Origin: Lachnospiraceae bacterium
GTDB lineage: Bacteria; Bacillota; Clostridia; Lachnospirales; Lachnospiraceae
DNA length: 64,000 nt
NCBI GenBank assembly: GCA_910575475.1
Contig: CAJTGD010000021.1
Coordinates: 47,580-111,579, forward strand
Direction of reading: 5' to 3'
Positions 7,290 to 14,435 of the stretch are shown here, piece by piece. Positions within the stretch are counted from its first letter, which is position 1. Each line of letters opens with the position of its first letter. The notes beneath the pieces are model-generated. The model was not told the DNA's origin. It searched no databases and saw only the letters and a program-made list of their open reading frames with translations. The position numbers and the translations under genes are program-made.

Positions 7290-7879
7290 TAGGCGCATTA
7301 CCGGAAACATTGAGCGTAGGCGGCGAAGATTATTCCGTCCGGGCTGATTATCGAAACATCCTGCAAACCTTCGAAGCGTTCCAGGATCCGGAGCTTAAGC
7401 CTGCGGAAAAATGGATCGTTGCAATCTATCTGATATTCGAAAAATTTTCCTGCGCTGACGATGTGATCCATGCGGCGCAGGATGGTTTCGATTTGGAAGA
7501 AGCGCAAGAACGGATATTATGGTTTATCTCTGCAGGGCAGCCAGAGGAGAGCATAGTGGAGCTTCCGGTATACAACTGGACGCAGGACGAACAAATGATT
7601 TTCTCTGCAGTCAATAAGGTTGCTGGGAAAGAGACAAGGGAATTGGATTACCTGCACTGGTGGACGTTCCTGGGATATTTTAACGAGATCGGAGAGGGAA
7701 CTTTTTCATTCATTGTTGGAATAAGAGATAAGCTGAATAATCACAAAAAGTTAGAAAAACACGAGAGGGAATTTGTCATGAAGAACAAAAAACTTGTCAA
7801 GCTGGAAAGTCCAAAAACAGAATCTGAACTTGCGGAAGAAATGGAGAATCAGGCTATTCGTGATGAGGTGTTTGGATGA
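7286..7879 (+). CDS. Gp15-family protein (second tail chaperone)
   Basis: This 197-residue protein carries the diagnostic Gp15 pattern 'LHWWTFLGYFNEIGEGTFSFIVGIRDKLNNHKKLEKHEREF' (C-terminal half), seen throughout Firmicutes siphophages directly before the tape measure gene. It probably wraps the tape measure with the upstream protein. In this phage the tape measure does not follow directly: about 2 kb of cargo genes intervene. Confidence 0.85.
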   Translation: MIGALPETLSVGGEDYSVRADYRNILQTFEAFQDPELKPAEKWIVAIYLIFEKFSCADDVIHAAQDGFDLEEAQERILWFISAGQPEESIVELPVYNWTQDEQMIFSAVNKVAGKETRELDYLHWWTFLGYFNEIGEGTFSFIVGIRDKLNNHKKLEKHEREFVMKNKKLVKLESPKTESELAEEMENQAIRDEVFG

Positions 7880-8022
7880 CAGAAAAAAGAGATCGGCAGG
7901 ACGTCCCGGGAGATTGCGGATCGGGGCAATACTGCAGAGGTCAATCGGAATAAGGAAACAGCACATTGAAAACTGAATATTGATTGGCAATTTGTTAATT
8001 TTAAAAATTTTTACTTATCCTA
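7876..8022 (+). other. Intergenic stretch with short degenerate frames
   Basis: A 25-codon frame begins at ATGA overlapping the Gp15 stop (MTEKRDRQDVPG..), and another frame reads KEIGRTSREIADRGNTAEVNRNKETAH before a stop at about 7967. Both look like the remains of the original start of a downstream gene, probably cut when the cargo cassette was acquired. The following AT-rich 50 bp contains the 13-bp direct repeat at 7981. Confidence 0.35.
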
Positions 8023-8051
8023 TTGACAATTATAACGCATTGCGTTATAAT
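8023..8051 (+). promoter_or_regulatory. Consensus promoter with a 17-bp palindromic operator in the spacer
   Basis: TTGACA (8023-8028) and TATAAT (8046-8051) are separated by exactly 17 bp, a perfect sigma-A promoter. The spacer and -10 are overlaid by ATAACGCATTGCGTTAT (8032-8048), a perfect 8+1+8 inverted repeat. This arrangement means a dimeric repressor would block polymerase. The HTH protein at 8857 in the same unit is the obvious candidate. Confidence 0.85.
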
Positions 8052-8084
8052 GCATACATAAGATAAATCAAGAAGGAAATGAAA

Positions 8085-8315
8085 ATGTCAGAATTTTATA
8101 GTGCAGTATACGAGGGAACAATCAACGAGGTAGCAGATTATATCAGGGGAAATTTTGAGGACTGCCAGTGGGATTGCCCAACGGGAATAGAGGATGTTGA
8201 AGGCATTATTGACGTGCTCAGTGCAGAGCCAGAAATTGCAATCGAAATTGATTACAACGGAAATATTCGTTGTAAAGGCGATGTGGAAACTTTTGCAAAC
8301 ATTGTAAAGGATTAG
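8085..8315 (+). CDS. Small acidic cargo protein (76 aa)
   Basis: This acidic 76-residue protein (MSEFYSAVYEG..., ending DVETFANIVKD) is the first gene after the consensus promoter. ATG 8085 is 9 nt from GAAGGA and is preferred over ATG 8079, which is too close. No known domain is evident. Being independently promoted within the late operon, it could be expressed in the lysogen. Confidence 0.6.
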   Translation: MSEFYSAVYEGTINEVADYIRGNFEDCQWDCPTGIEDVEGIIDVLSAEPEIAIEIDYNGNIRCKGDVETFANIVKD

Positions 8316-8326
8316 GAGGTAATGTG

Positions 8327-8845
8327 ATGGGTGGACGTGGAGGAAATAGTGGCTTGTCATCTCAATCAACACAGGAAAAATTATTTGAGAGAGAGCGGGA
8401 AATTAGCGCACGGAAAAAAGAGTTAAATGACATTTTGCGAGATAGCGATGAATGGAGCATAAGGAACCCATCTCCTGAAATAGCAGCAGAACAGAAAAAG
8501 CTAAATGCTGAACTCGAAGAAATCAAGGAAAAGAGAAGAAACCTGCCAAATCTTACTTTTTATGTTGTAAATACAGAAACTGAAAAAATTGAAAAAGTTA
8601 CTGTAGACAATAAGGGAAGCCATCATTATTCTCCAGAAATACGAGCGATTGCGAAAGCAACAGGAAAGATTGATGAAATTGCTCTTGATTACTCGCAAAG
8701 CGGAAAAGTAAAGTCTTTTGAAAGCAAAAAACAAGCAGAAAATTATACAAAAAGCACAAATCGAAAAGTAACCGCAGAAGATGGAGAGAGGTGGCGTAAA
8801 AAAGTAAGACGGGCACAAAGAATGATTACATACGACAACTTTTAA
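8327..8845 (+). CDS. Cargo protein with Gly-rich start (172 aa)
   Basis: The start has a perfect AGGAGG 7 nt upstream of ATG 8327. The protein opens with a Gly-rich MGGRGGNSGL, then a charged coiled coil (about residues 20-75), a beta-like 'LTFYVVNTETEKIEKVTVDNKG' segment and a basic C-terminus ('RWRKKVRRAQRM'). MGGRG-type starts recur in uncharacterised clostridial phage proteins. Function unknown; the basic end could bind nucleic acid. Confidence 0.6.
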   Translation: MGGRGGNSGLSSQSTQEKLFEREREISARKKELNDILRDSDEWSIRNPSPEIAAEQKKLNAELEEIKEKRRNLPNLTFYVVNTETEKIEKVTVDNKGSHHYSPEIRAIAKATGKIDEIALDYSQSGKVKSFESKKQAENYTKSTNRKVTAEDGERWRKKVRRAQRMITYDNF

Positions 8846-8856
8846 ATGGAAATAAT

Positions 8857-9030
8857 ATGAGTATAAAAGAATTGAGAGTTATAATGAATATGTCTCAAAG
8901 ACAATTTGCGGAATATTTTGGAATACCAATAAGGACTATACAATGTTGGGAAATAGGGCAAAGGAAACCGCCCGACTACATACCAAAACTTTTAGAACGA
9001 ATATGGATTTTAGAGATTGCCAACCAATAA
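8857..9030 (+). CDS. XRE-type helix-turn-helix protein (57 aa)
   Basis: This short frame encodes a single HTH: 'LRVIMNMSQRQFAEYFGIPIRTIQCWEIGQRKPP', with the Q-x3-A-x3-G-(x)-T-x2-W-E pattern of Cro/CI-like proteins. It lies at the end of the cassette, 11 bp after the previous gene, and its stop codon falls inside the terminator hairpin. I infer it binds the palindrome at 8032-8048 and represses its own unit. The Shine-Dalgarno is weak (TGGA). Confidence 0.7.
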   Translation: MSIKELRVIMNMSQRQFAEYFGIPIRTIQCWEIGQRKPPDYIPKLLERIWILEIANQ

Positions 9031-9048
9031 ATGATTGGCAATTTTTTT
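9016..9048 (+). terminator. Intrinsic terminator of the cargo cassette
   Basis: ATTGCCAA (9016-9023) pairs with TTGGCAAT (9035-9042), followed by TTTTTTAT. The 5' arm lies in the last codons of the HTH gene. It closes an autonomous promoter-to-terminator unit inside the late operon. Confidence 0.85.
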
Positions 9049-9067
9049 ATTGTAGAAAGGAAAGATA

Positions 9068-9694
9068 ATGTATCGGCAGACAAAGAATTATCAAAATCTC
9101 CAAAAACGCATATTTGACGGCGTGGGAGAATACGGCATACCACAGATAGAACCGACACAGTATAAAAAATGCGAATGGATAGGTTTCAACTACGCCAGAA
9201 GCGAAAAGAATAGAGCCGGCAAGGGAGTGCATTTCTTCCTTGACGATTATCAATTCTCCGTAGTTTGGCAGAATCCAGACAAGTACCTTGACATGTTCCG
9301 GCAATTCACTCACGTCATGTCCCCGGACTTTTCTACATACACTGACTTTCCGAAAGCCATACAGATATACAATCATTACCGGAAGCACTGGGTGGGAGCA
9401 TATCTGCAAGAGAATGGTGTGAATGTGATTCCGACAATCTCATGGAGTACGCCTGACAGCTTTGAATGGTGCTTTGACGGGGAGCCAATAGGCGGCGTGG
9501 TTGCGGTATCAAGTGTAGGTGCGGCAAATAGCAAGGTAAAGAAAGCGCTGTTTCTGGCAGGATATAATGAAATGATGGACAGATTGCAACCGGAAGTGGT
9601 ATTATTTATCGGTAAGGTGCTGGAGGAATGCGAGGGGAATATCGTGCAGATTAAAGCGTTTCACAACAGATTTGACGAGCTGAAAGGGCAGTAG
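9068..9694 (+). CDS. DUF4417 protein
   Basis: This 208-residue protein matches the DUF4417 pattern: 'WIGFNYARSEKNRAGKGVHFFLDDYQFSVVW', 'YTDFPKAIQIYNHYRKHWVGAYLQENGVNVIPTISWS'. The family is found in phages and conjugative elements and its function is unknown. It begins 20 bp after the cassette terminator with AGAAAGGAAAG and ends just before the tape measure promoter, so it is a second cargo gene next to the first. Confidence 0.8.
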   Translation: MYRQTKNYQNLQKRIFDGVGEYGIPQIEPTQYKKCEWIGFNYARSEKNRAGKGVHFFLDDYQFSVVWQNPDKYLDMFRQFTHVMSPDFSTYTDFPKAIQIYNHYRKHWVGAYLQENGVNVIPTISWSTPDSFEWCFDGEPIGGVVAVSSVGAANSKVKKALFLAGYNEMMDRLQPEVVLFIGKVLEECEGNIVQIKAFHNRFDELKGQ

Positions 9695-9712
9695 AAATAC
9701 TGCTATTTTAAT

Positions 9713-9746
9713 TTGGTACAAATTTCTTTTTCACAAATGATATAAT
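9713..9746 (+). promoter_or_regulatory. Putative phage late promoter, copy 1
   Basis: TTGGTACAAAT (9713-9723) and TATAAT (9741-9746) recur at identical spacing (28 nt start to start) at 21863-21896. No normal -35 hexamer lies 17 bp from the -10, so the shared 11-mer may be the site of a phage activator. It would drive the tape measure transcript and its structured leader. Confidence 0.5.
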
Positions 9747-9758
9747 GAAAATAAAACC

Positions 9759-9804
9759 CCGGCTGATAATTGGATTCAGTCGCTAACCTGAAAAAAATAC
9801 AGGC
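9759..9804 (+). ncRNA. Structured leader RNA, copy 2 (before tape measure gene)
   Basis: CCGG is followed by CTGAT (9763-9767) and TTCAG (9775-9779) around AATTGGA, linker TCGCTAA, then CCTG (9787-9790) with CAGG (9800-9803). Compared with copy 1 at 5684, two pairs change in each stem with pairing kept (T-A to G-C and G-C to A-T in stem 1; C-G to T-A and C-G to G-C in stem 2). Conserved loop and linker with covarying stems is strong evidence of a real RNA structure. Confidence 0.65.
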
Positions 9805-9843
9805 AGAGACACGGCATCTCTGCTATTTGGAGGTGTCTTTTTT
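9803..9843 (+). promoter_or_regulatory. Possible attenuator in the tape measure leader
   Basis: Two hairpins share bases and exclude each other: GCAGAGA (9803-9809) with TCTCTGC (9817-9823), or AGACAC (9807-9812) with GTGTCT (9833-9838), the second followed by a run of T to 9843 just before the ATG. The ribosome site GGAGG (9829-9833) lies at the base of the second hairpin. This arrangement can terminate transcription or hide the ribosome site. Confidence 0.45.
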
Positions 9844-12800
9844 ATGGCGCAATATGATGGAAGTGTCAGAATAAATACGGAGATAAATAGTAAAAAGGCA
9901 TCTGCGCAGCTTATGTCTTTAGAAAATCGAATTGTAAAAGCTGCTGACAAAATGGCTGCTCTTCGCTCAAAAATGGATTCCTTGAAGAATGCAAAAATAC
10001 CAACGAAGGAATATGAAGAGATATCCGATCAGATAAAAAAAGCAGAATCTGAATTTGATAAATTACTAGAAAAACAAGAAAAGATGCAGCAGGAAGGAAA
10101 AGACAACGGTGTTGCATGGGATAACCTTAACGAAAAAATGGGAGAGGTTAGAAATACGATTAGTTTTGCGCAGTCAGAATTGCAAGACCTTGTAGATACA
10201 GGAAAAGCATTTACACTTGGTTCTGATACGGAAAATTACAAGAAATTAAGCCAGCAGTTAAAGTACTTGGAAAATGATTACAAAGTCTTAATCCAAAGAA
10301 GGGCAGAATTTGAGGAAAAGCACAATATAAAATCATCCAGTGATGGATATGAAAGATTGAGAGATTCATTGGAAGATGTGAAAAGTATTTTTTCAAAATC
10401 TATTTCTCCAATGCAGAAATTTAAAGATGCATTCACGTTTCATGATGTAGATCAGAGCGAATATGAAAGGCTGGAAAATTCGCTGAATGATTTAAAAGAT
10501 ACTGCAAGGCGTGCTTCGGATTCTGTCAAAAAATCATTCTCAGAGTTAAAGGAAAATCCAATATCGGCAAGTGCGGGGGCGGCCCTGGATATTGGAAACA
10601 AAATGAATGCTGCTGCCATTTCAGCCATGGGGAATATGGTTGACATGCTGGGAAATGGAATTTCCAAATCAATCGCTCTATTTTGGCGCATGAGAGATTC
10701 TATTGGAAAAGCCGTAGACTCTGCGGTTTTGACCGTAAGAGAAAAAATGGCCGGTCTTGCGGCAAGCATGATTAATACATTTCTTCATCCGATTCAGACA
10801 ATAAAGAATGCGACAAAAACGTCTGTAAGTGGTATATCAAATATTTTGAAAAGCAGTCTTTCATCCGCTATGGACGGACTAAAAGAAAAGGCTGCCGGCG
10901 TTGCTGCAAGTATCATAAACGGAATCGTGCATCCGATTCAGACATTAAAAAACATAGCTCCTGCGGCTATAAATACTGTGAATGGGCTCCTACATAAAAT
11001 GCAATCCACCATAAAAGGCATAACAGGTATGCTTTCAAAAACGGTTTCCGGATTAAAAAAAATAGGAAGCTCTATAGTTGGTGTATTTAAGAAAGCAACT
11101 TCTGTTGTAGGCGCACTTTCTGGAAAAATAAAAGCACTGGCACAGAAACACATGCCACGCTTGAGAAAAGAAACGAATAAAACAAATTCGTCATTTTCCA
11201 CTTTTGGACGAAGGATCAAGGAGCTCTTACTGTCTGCTTTGATTTTTAACCGGATTAGTGCCGCACTAAATTCTCTGGTTTCTGGTGCGAAGGAAGGGCT
11301 CAACAACCTTGTCATGTACTCTGACAGGGTGAACGACAGCATGTCGATGCTGATGTCCTCCATGACCAGACTGAAAAACAGCCTTGCAACTGCCTTCGCC
11401 CCGATCCTGAATGTGGTAGCGCCGATATTGTCCCGGTTTATCGACCTAATCTCGGAAGCAGCGACCAAGGTAGGAATGTTCTTTGCGGCACTGACTGGTC
11501 AAACAACTTTTGAAAAAGCAATAAAGGTTCAGCAGGACTACAGGGAGAGCTTGGAAGGGACGGCGGAGGCTGAAAAAGAAGCCGCAAAAGAACAGGATAA
11601 ATACCTGTCTGGACTGGACGAAATCCGTAGGTGGGAAAGCAACAAGGACGAGGACGAAGAAGATGAACTGAAGCCGGAGGATATGTTCACAACTGTTCCG
11701 GTCGAAAATTCCATGGTTGAGCTGGCCGACAAGGTTAAGGACGTGTTTAAGAAGCTGTTCGCCCCGCTGAAAGAAGCATGGAACCGGGAAGGAAAATTCG
11801 TCATGGATTCCTGGAAATACGCCTTGAAAGAAGTCTGGAAGCTGGCGAAGGATATCGGTCGGGACTTCCTAAAAGTGTGGAATCAGGAAGCCACAATTGT
11901 CATGCTTGCGGATATGCTGCACATCCTGGGGGATATCGGTTTGATTGTCGGGAACCTGGCTGGAAAGTTCCGAGAAGCATGGAACTATAACAATACTGGA
12001 CTGCACATTCTGGAAAATATACGGGACATATTTGCCGTGATTATCCATAATATCCGGGAAGCTGCAGACTATACCGTGGAATGGACGAAAACGCTTGATT
12101 TCAGGCCGTTGCTGACATCAATCGAAAATGTGACCGGATCATTGATTCGGTTTGCTGATTTTGTCAGTGGCACACTGGCAGACTTTTATACGCAATTTAT
12201 TCTTCCTCTGGCAAGCTGGAGCTTATCAGAGCAGGGACTCCCCCGGCTGTTCAATATATTGGCCAGCTTTATGGATTCTGTGGACTGGGAAGGGCTACGA
12301 TCGGCGCTGAAAAGTTTGTATCAAGCATTGGAACCTTACGCAGAAGAAATTGGAAACGGCTTGATTGACTTTATAGAAAAGATAAAAGATGAGGGCGTGG
12401 AGTTTTTCAATTTCCTTCCGGGAGCCATACAGAGGGCAGCGGATGCGCTTAGAGCAGGCGATCTTCCGGCAGCGTTTATGGAGTTCGGCAGCATATCTGG
12501 CGAAGCTGTAAAAATGGCTTTTAATAACATTCGACATGCAATTGAAAGCATCAACTGGGGAGAGATTGGAACGCTGATTGCATCATTTATAAATGGAATA
12601 GACTGGATGGGCGTGGGGCAATCGTTTTTTGGCGCATTGGTATCTGCAATCAATGGCGCTATTGATATGATTTACAATTTTATTACCACAACCGACTGGC
12701 GTGCAATTGGAGCGGCGTTCGGAACAAACCTGTCTAATGCATGGGCTTCTATTGACTGGGGACAGGCCGGGGCAACGGTGGGAGAAGCGTTCAAAGCGTT

Positions 12801-14052
12801 TTTCAATTTTATAGCTAAAACGATAGAAAATATTGATTGGTTTATGGTCGGTGAAAGCGTAAAGAATTTCCTTGTTGGAATTGATTGGGCTGGTGTTGCT
12901 GATGCGTTTTTTGAAGCTGTAGGTGCTGCAATTGGTGGGCTTGCAGAATTTCTCGGTGGGTTAATTGCGAGCGGTGTAGAAGCTGCGAAGGATTATTTCC
13001 AAGAAAAGATTGAAGAGTGTGGAGGAAATGTTGTCCTTGGTATATTAAAAGGAATCATAGATGGAATAGCCGGGATTGCAAAATGGATATATGACCATGT
13101 TTTCAAACCATTCATTGACGGATTTAAAACAGCATTTGGAATCCACAGCCCATCAACCGTCATGCAGGAGCAAGGCGGATTTATTGTTGATGGAATCCGA
13201 AAAGGAATATCCGACAAGTGGACTGGGTTTGTTCAATTTTGGACAGAAAAGAAAAACCAAATGATTGAAAAATTCAATGACATAAAAGAAAAATTTCTCA
13301 CAAAAGGCCGGAACGTTGTTGATGGAATTAAGAGCGGTATTTCTGAAAAATGGGGGGATTTCACCACGTTTTGGGGAGATAAAAAGGAAAATCTGGTAAG
13401 CAAATTTAACGACATCAAAGAAAAAATCGCTCCGAAGGGGAGAGCAGTTATCGAAGGTATTCGCAACGGAATCAACGGAGAATGGGGAAGTTTTGACGGT
13501 TTTCTAAGTCAAAAAAAAGGAGATATTCCAGGAAAGTTTTCTGGAATTGAAAATGATATGTCGGGCATAGGAAAGAAGATTGTAAACGGGATTGTTAGCG
13601 GAATACAGTCTATATGGAGTTCGTTGACAAACATTGCCGGAAAGATTGCAGACTTGTTTAATATAAACATCAAGGAACCAAAAGTAAGTTCCGGAGGCCG
13701 CACAAGTTCATCTTCCCGGCGGTCTTTCCGCTCCGTGACAGAAGTTCCATACAATCGTGTTATGTCTACTCTTGCAAGGGCTCCCATACCCTACCTTGCC
13801 ACAGGTGCTGTAATACCACCAAACCGTGAATTTATGGCTGTATTGGGAGACCAGAAGCACGGAAACAACATCGAAGCCCCGGAATCCCTCCTAAGAAAGA
13901 TTGTACGGGAGGAAGCAAGAGGAAATCAGTCAGGCAGCGGCAATTATCACTTTACTGCAAACATCAACAGGCGTGTGCTCTTTGATGAGATTATCGAAGA
14001 AGGGAAGCTACGGCAGACAGTAACCGGCCAGAACCCGTTTGAAATGGCGTAG
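9844..14052 (+). CDS. Tail tape measure protein
   Basis: At 1,402 residues this is the longest gene of the prophage and sets tail length. The first ~250 residues are coiled coil. Residues ~250-470 hold repeated 'HPIQT(I/L)KN' blocks. Hydrophobic segments follow ('ELLLSALIFNRISAALNSLV', 'ATAFAPILNVVAPILSRFI'). Residues ~900-1050 carry repeated (I/T)DW...G units, and ~1100-1250 carry repeated 'G(R)xVV(D/E)GI(R/K)xGI..(K/E)W' blocks after GIHSPS. No lytic or peptidase domain is seen. It has its own promoter, structured leader and GGAGG site. Confidence 0.92.
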   Translation: MAQYDGSVRINTEINSKKASAQLMSLENRIVKAADKMAALRSKMDSLKNAKIPTKEYEEISDQIKKAESEFDKLLEKQEKMQQEGKDNGVAWDNLNEKMGEVRNTISFAQSELQDLVDTGKAFTLGSDTENYKKLSQQLKYLENDYKVLIQRRAEFEEKHNIKSSSDGYERLRDSLEDVKSIFSKSISPMQKFKDAFTFHDVDQSEYERLENSLNDLKDTARRASDSVKKSFSELKENPISASAGAALDIGNKMNAAAISAMGNMVDMLGNGISKSIALFWRMRDSIGKAVDSAVLTVREKMAGLAASMINTFLHPIQTIKNATKTSVSGISNILKSSLSSAMDGLKEKAAGVAASIINGIVHPIQTLKNIAPAAINTVNGLLHKMQSTIKGITGMLSKTVSGLKKIGSSIVGVFKKATSVVGALSGKIKALAQKHMPRLRKETNKTNSSFSTFGRRIKELLLSALIFNRISAALNSLVSGAKEGLNNLVMYSDRVNDSMSMLMSSMTRLKNSLATAFAPILNVVAPILSRFIDLISEAATKVGMFFAALTGQTTFEKAIKVQQDYRESLEGTAEAEKEAAKEQDKYLSGLDEIRRWESNKDEDEEDELKPEDMFTTVPVENSMVELADKVKDVFKKLFAPLKEAWNREGKFVMDSWKYALKEVWKLAKDIGRDFLKVWNQEATIVMLADMLHILGDIGLIVGNLAGKFREAWNYNNTGLHILENIRDIFAVIIHNIREAADYTVEWTKTLDFRPLLTSIENVTGSLIRFADFVSGTLADFYTQFILPLASWSLSEQGLPRLFNILASFMDSVDWEGLRSALKSLYQALEPYAEEIGNGLIDFIEKIKDEGVEFFNFLPGAIQRAADALRAGDLPAAFMEFGSISGEAVKMAFNNIRHAIESINWGEIGTLIASFINGIDWMGVGQSFFGALVSAINGAIDMIYNFITTTDWRAIGAAFGTNLSNAWASIDWGQAGATVGEAFKAFFNFIAKTIENIDWFMVGESVKNFLVGIDWAGVADAFFEAVGAAIGGLAEFLGGLIASGVEAAKDYFQEKIEECGGNVVLGILKGIIDGIAGIAKWIYDHVFKPFIDGFKTAFGIHSPSTVMQEQGGFIVDGIRKGISDKWTGFVQFWTEKKNQMIEKFNDIKEKFLTKGRNVVDGIKSGISEKWGDFTTFWGDKKENLVSKFNDIKEKIAPKGRAVIEGIRNGINGEWGSFDGFLSQKKGDIPGKFSGIENDMSGIGKKIVNGIVSGIQSIWSSLTNIAGKIADLFNINIKEPKVSSGGRTSSSSRRSFRSVTEVPYNRVMSTLARAPIPYLATGAVIPPNREFMAVLGDQKHGNNIEAPESLLRKIVREEARGNQSGSGNYHFTANINRRVLFDEIIEEGKLRQTVTGQNPFEMA

Positions 14053-14063
14053 GGGTGTGACAT

Positions 14064-14435
14064 ATGAACAGATACATGATAAATGAAGTAGTGATAAAGC
14101 AACCCGATGAAGGGCTTGGATATAACTTTGAGACAACATACACGGAGGACTCTACCAGGGTACAGACCGGGGAGGGTTTCTTTACTCCCCTGTTTACCGT
14201 GGAGAGTTTTGCTTACAAGGCTACATATTTAACCCTTAGGGAAATGTCTACCATATTGCAGATGGTTGCAAAAGGGCAGTTTTTCAACTTCTATTACATG
14301 TCACCGTATTATGGGCGCTGGCGGACTGATACTTTTTACGTTGGTAAGGGCTCTCTTAATATTGGCTGGTTTGACGATGTGACCGGTCACTATGATGAAC
14401 TAAGCATGAACATTATCGGGAGGAATCCGATTTGA
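14064..14435 (+). CDS. Distal-tail-region protein
   Basis: This 123-residue beta-rich protein (MNRYMINEVVIKQPDEGLGYNFE..., 'FNFYYMSPYYGRWRTDTFYVGKGS') lies between tape measure and hub, the place of distal tail (Dit-like) proteins, though it is shorter than classic Dit. It overlaps the hub start by 4 bases. Exact family not recognised. Confidence 0.6.
   Translation: MNRYMINEVVIKQPDEGLGYNFETTYTEDSTRVQTGEGFFTPLFTVESFAYKATYLTLREMSTILQMVAKGQFFNFYYMSPYYGRWRTDTFYVGKGSLNIGWFDDVTGHYDELSMNIIGRNPI

Larger units (their letters stand above)
7981..9044. repeat. 13-bp direct repeats flanking the cargo (moron) cassette
   Basis: TGATTGGCAATTT occurs at 7981-7993 and again at 9032-9044, bracketing the promoter, three small genes and most of the terminator. 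The right copy is part of the terminator stem. The spacing (1,051 bp) matches one autonomous transcription unit, consistent with insertion or possible loss by recombination between the repeats. Confidence 0.55.
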
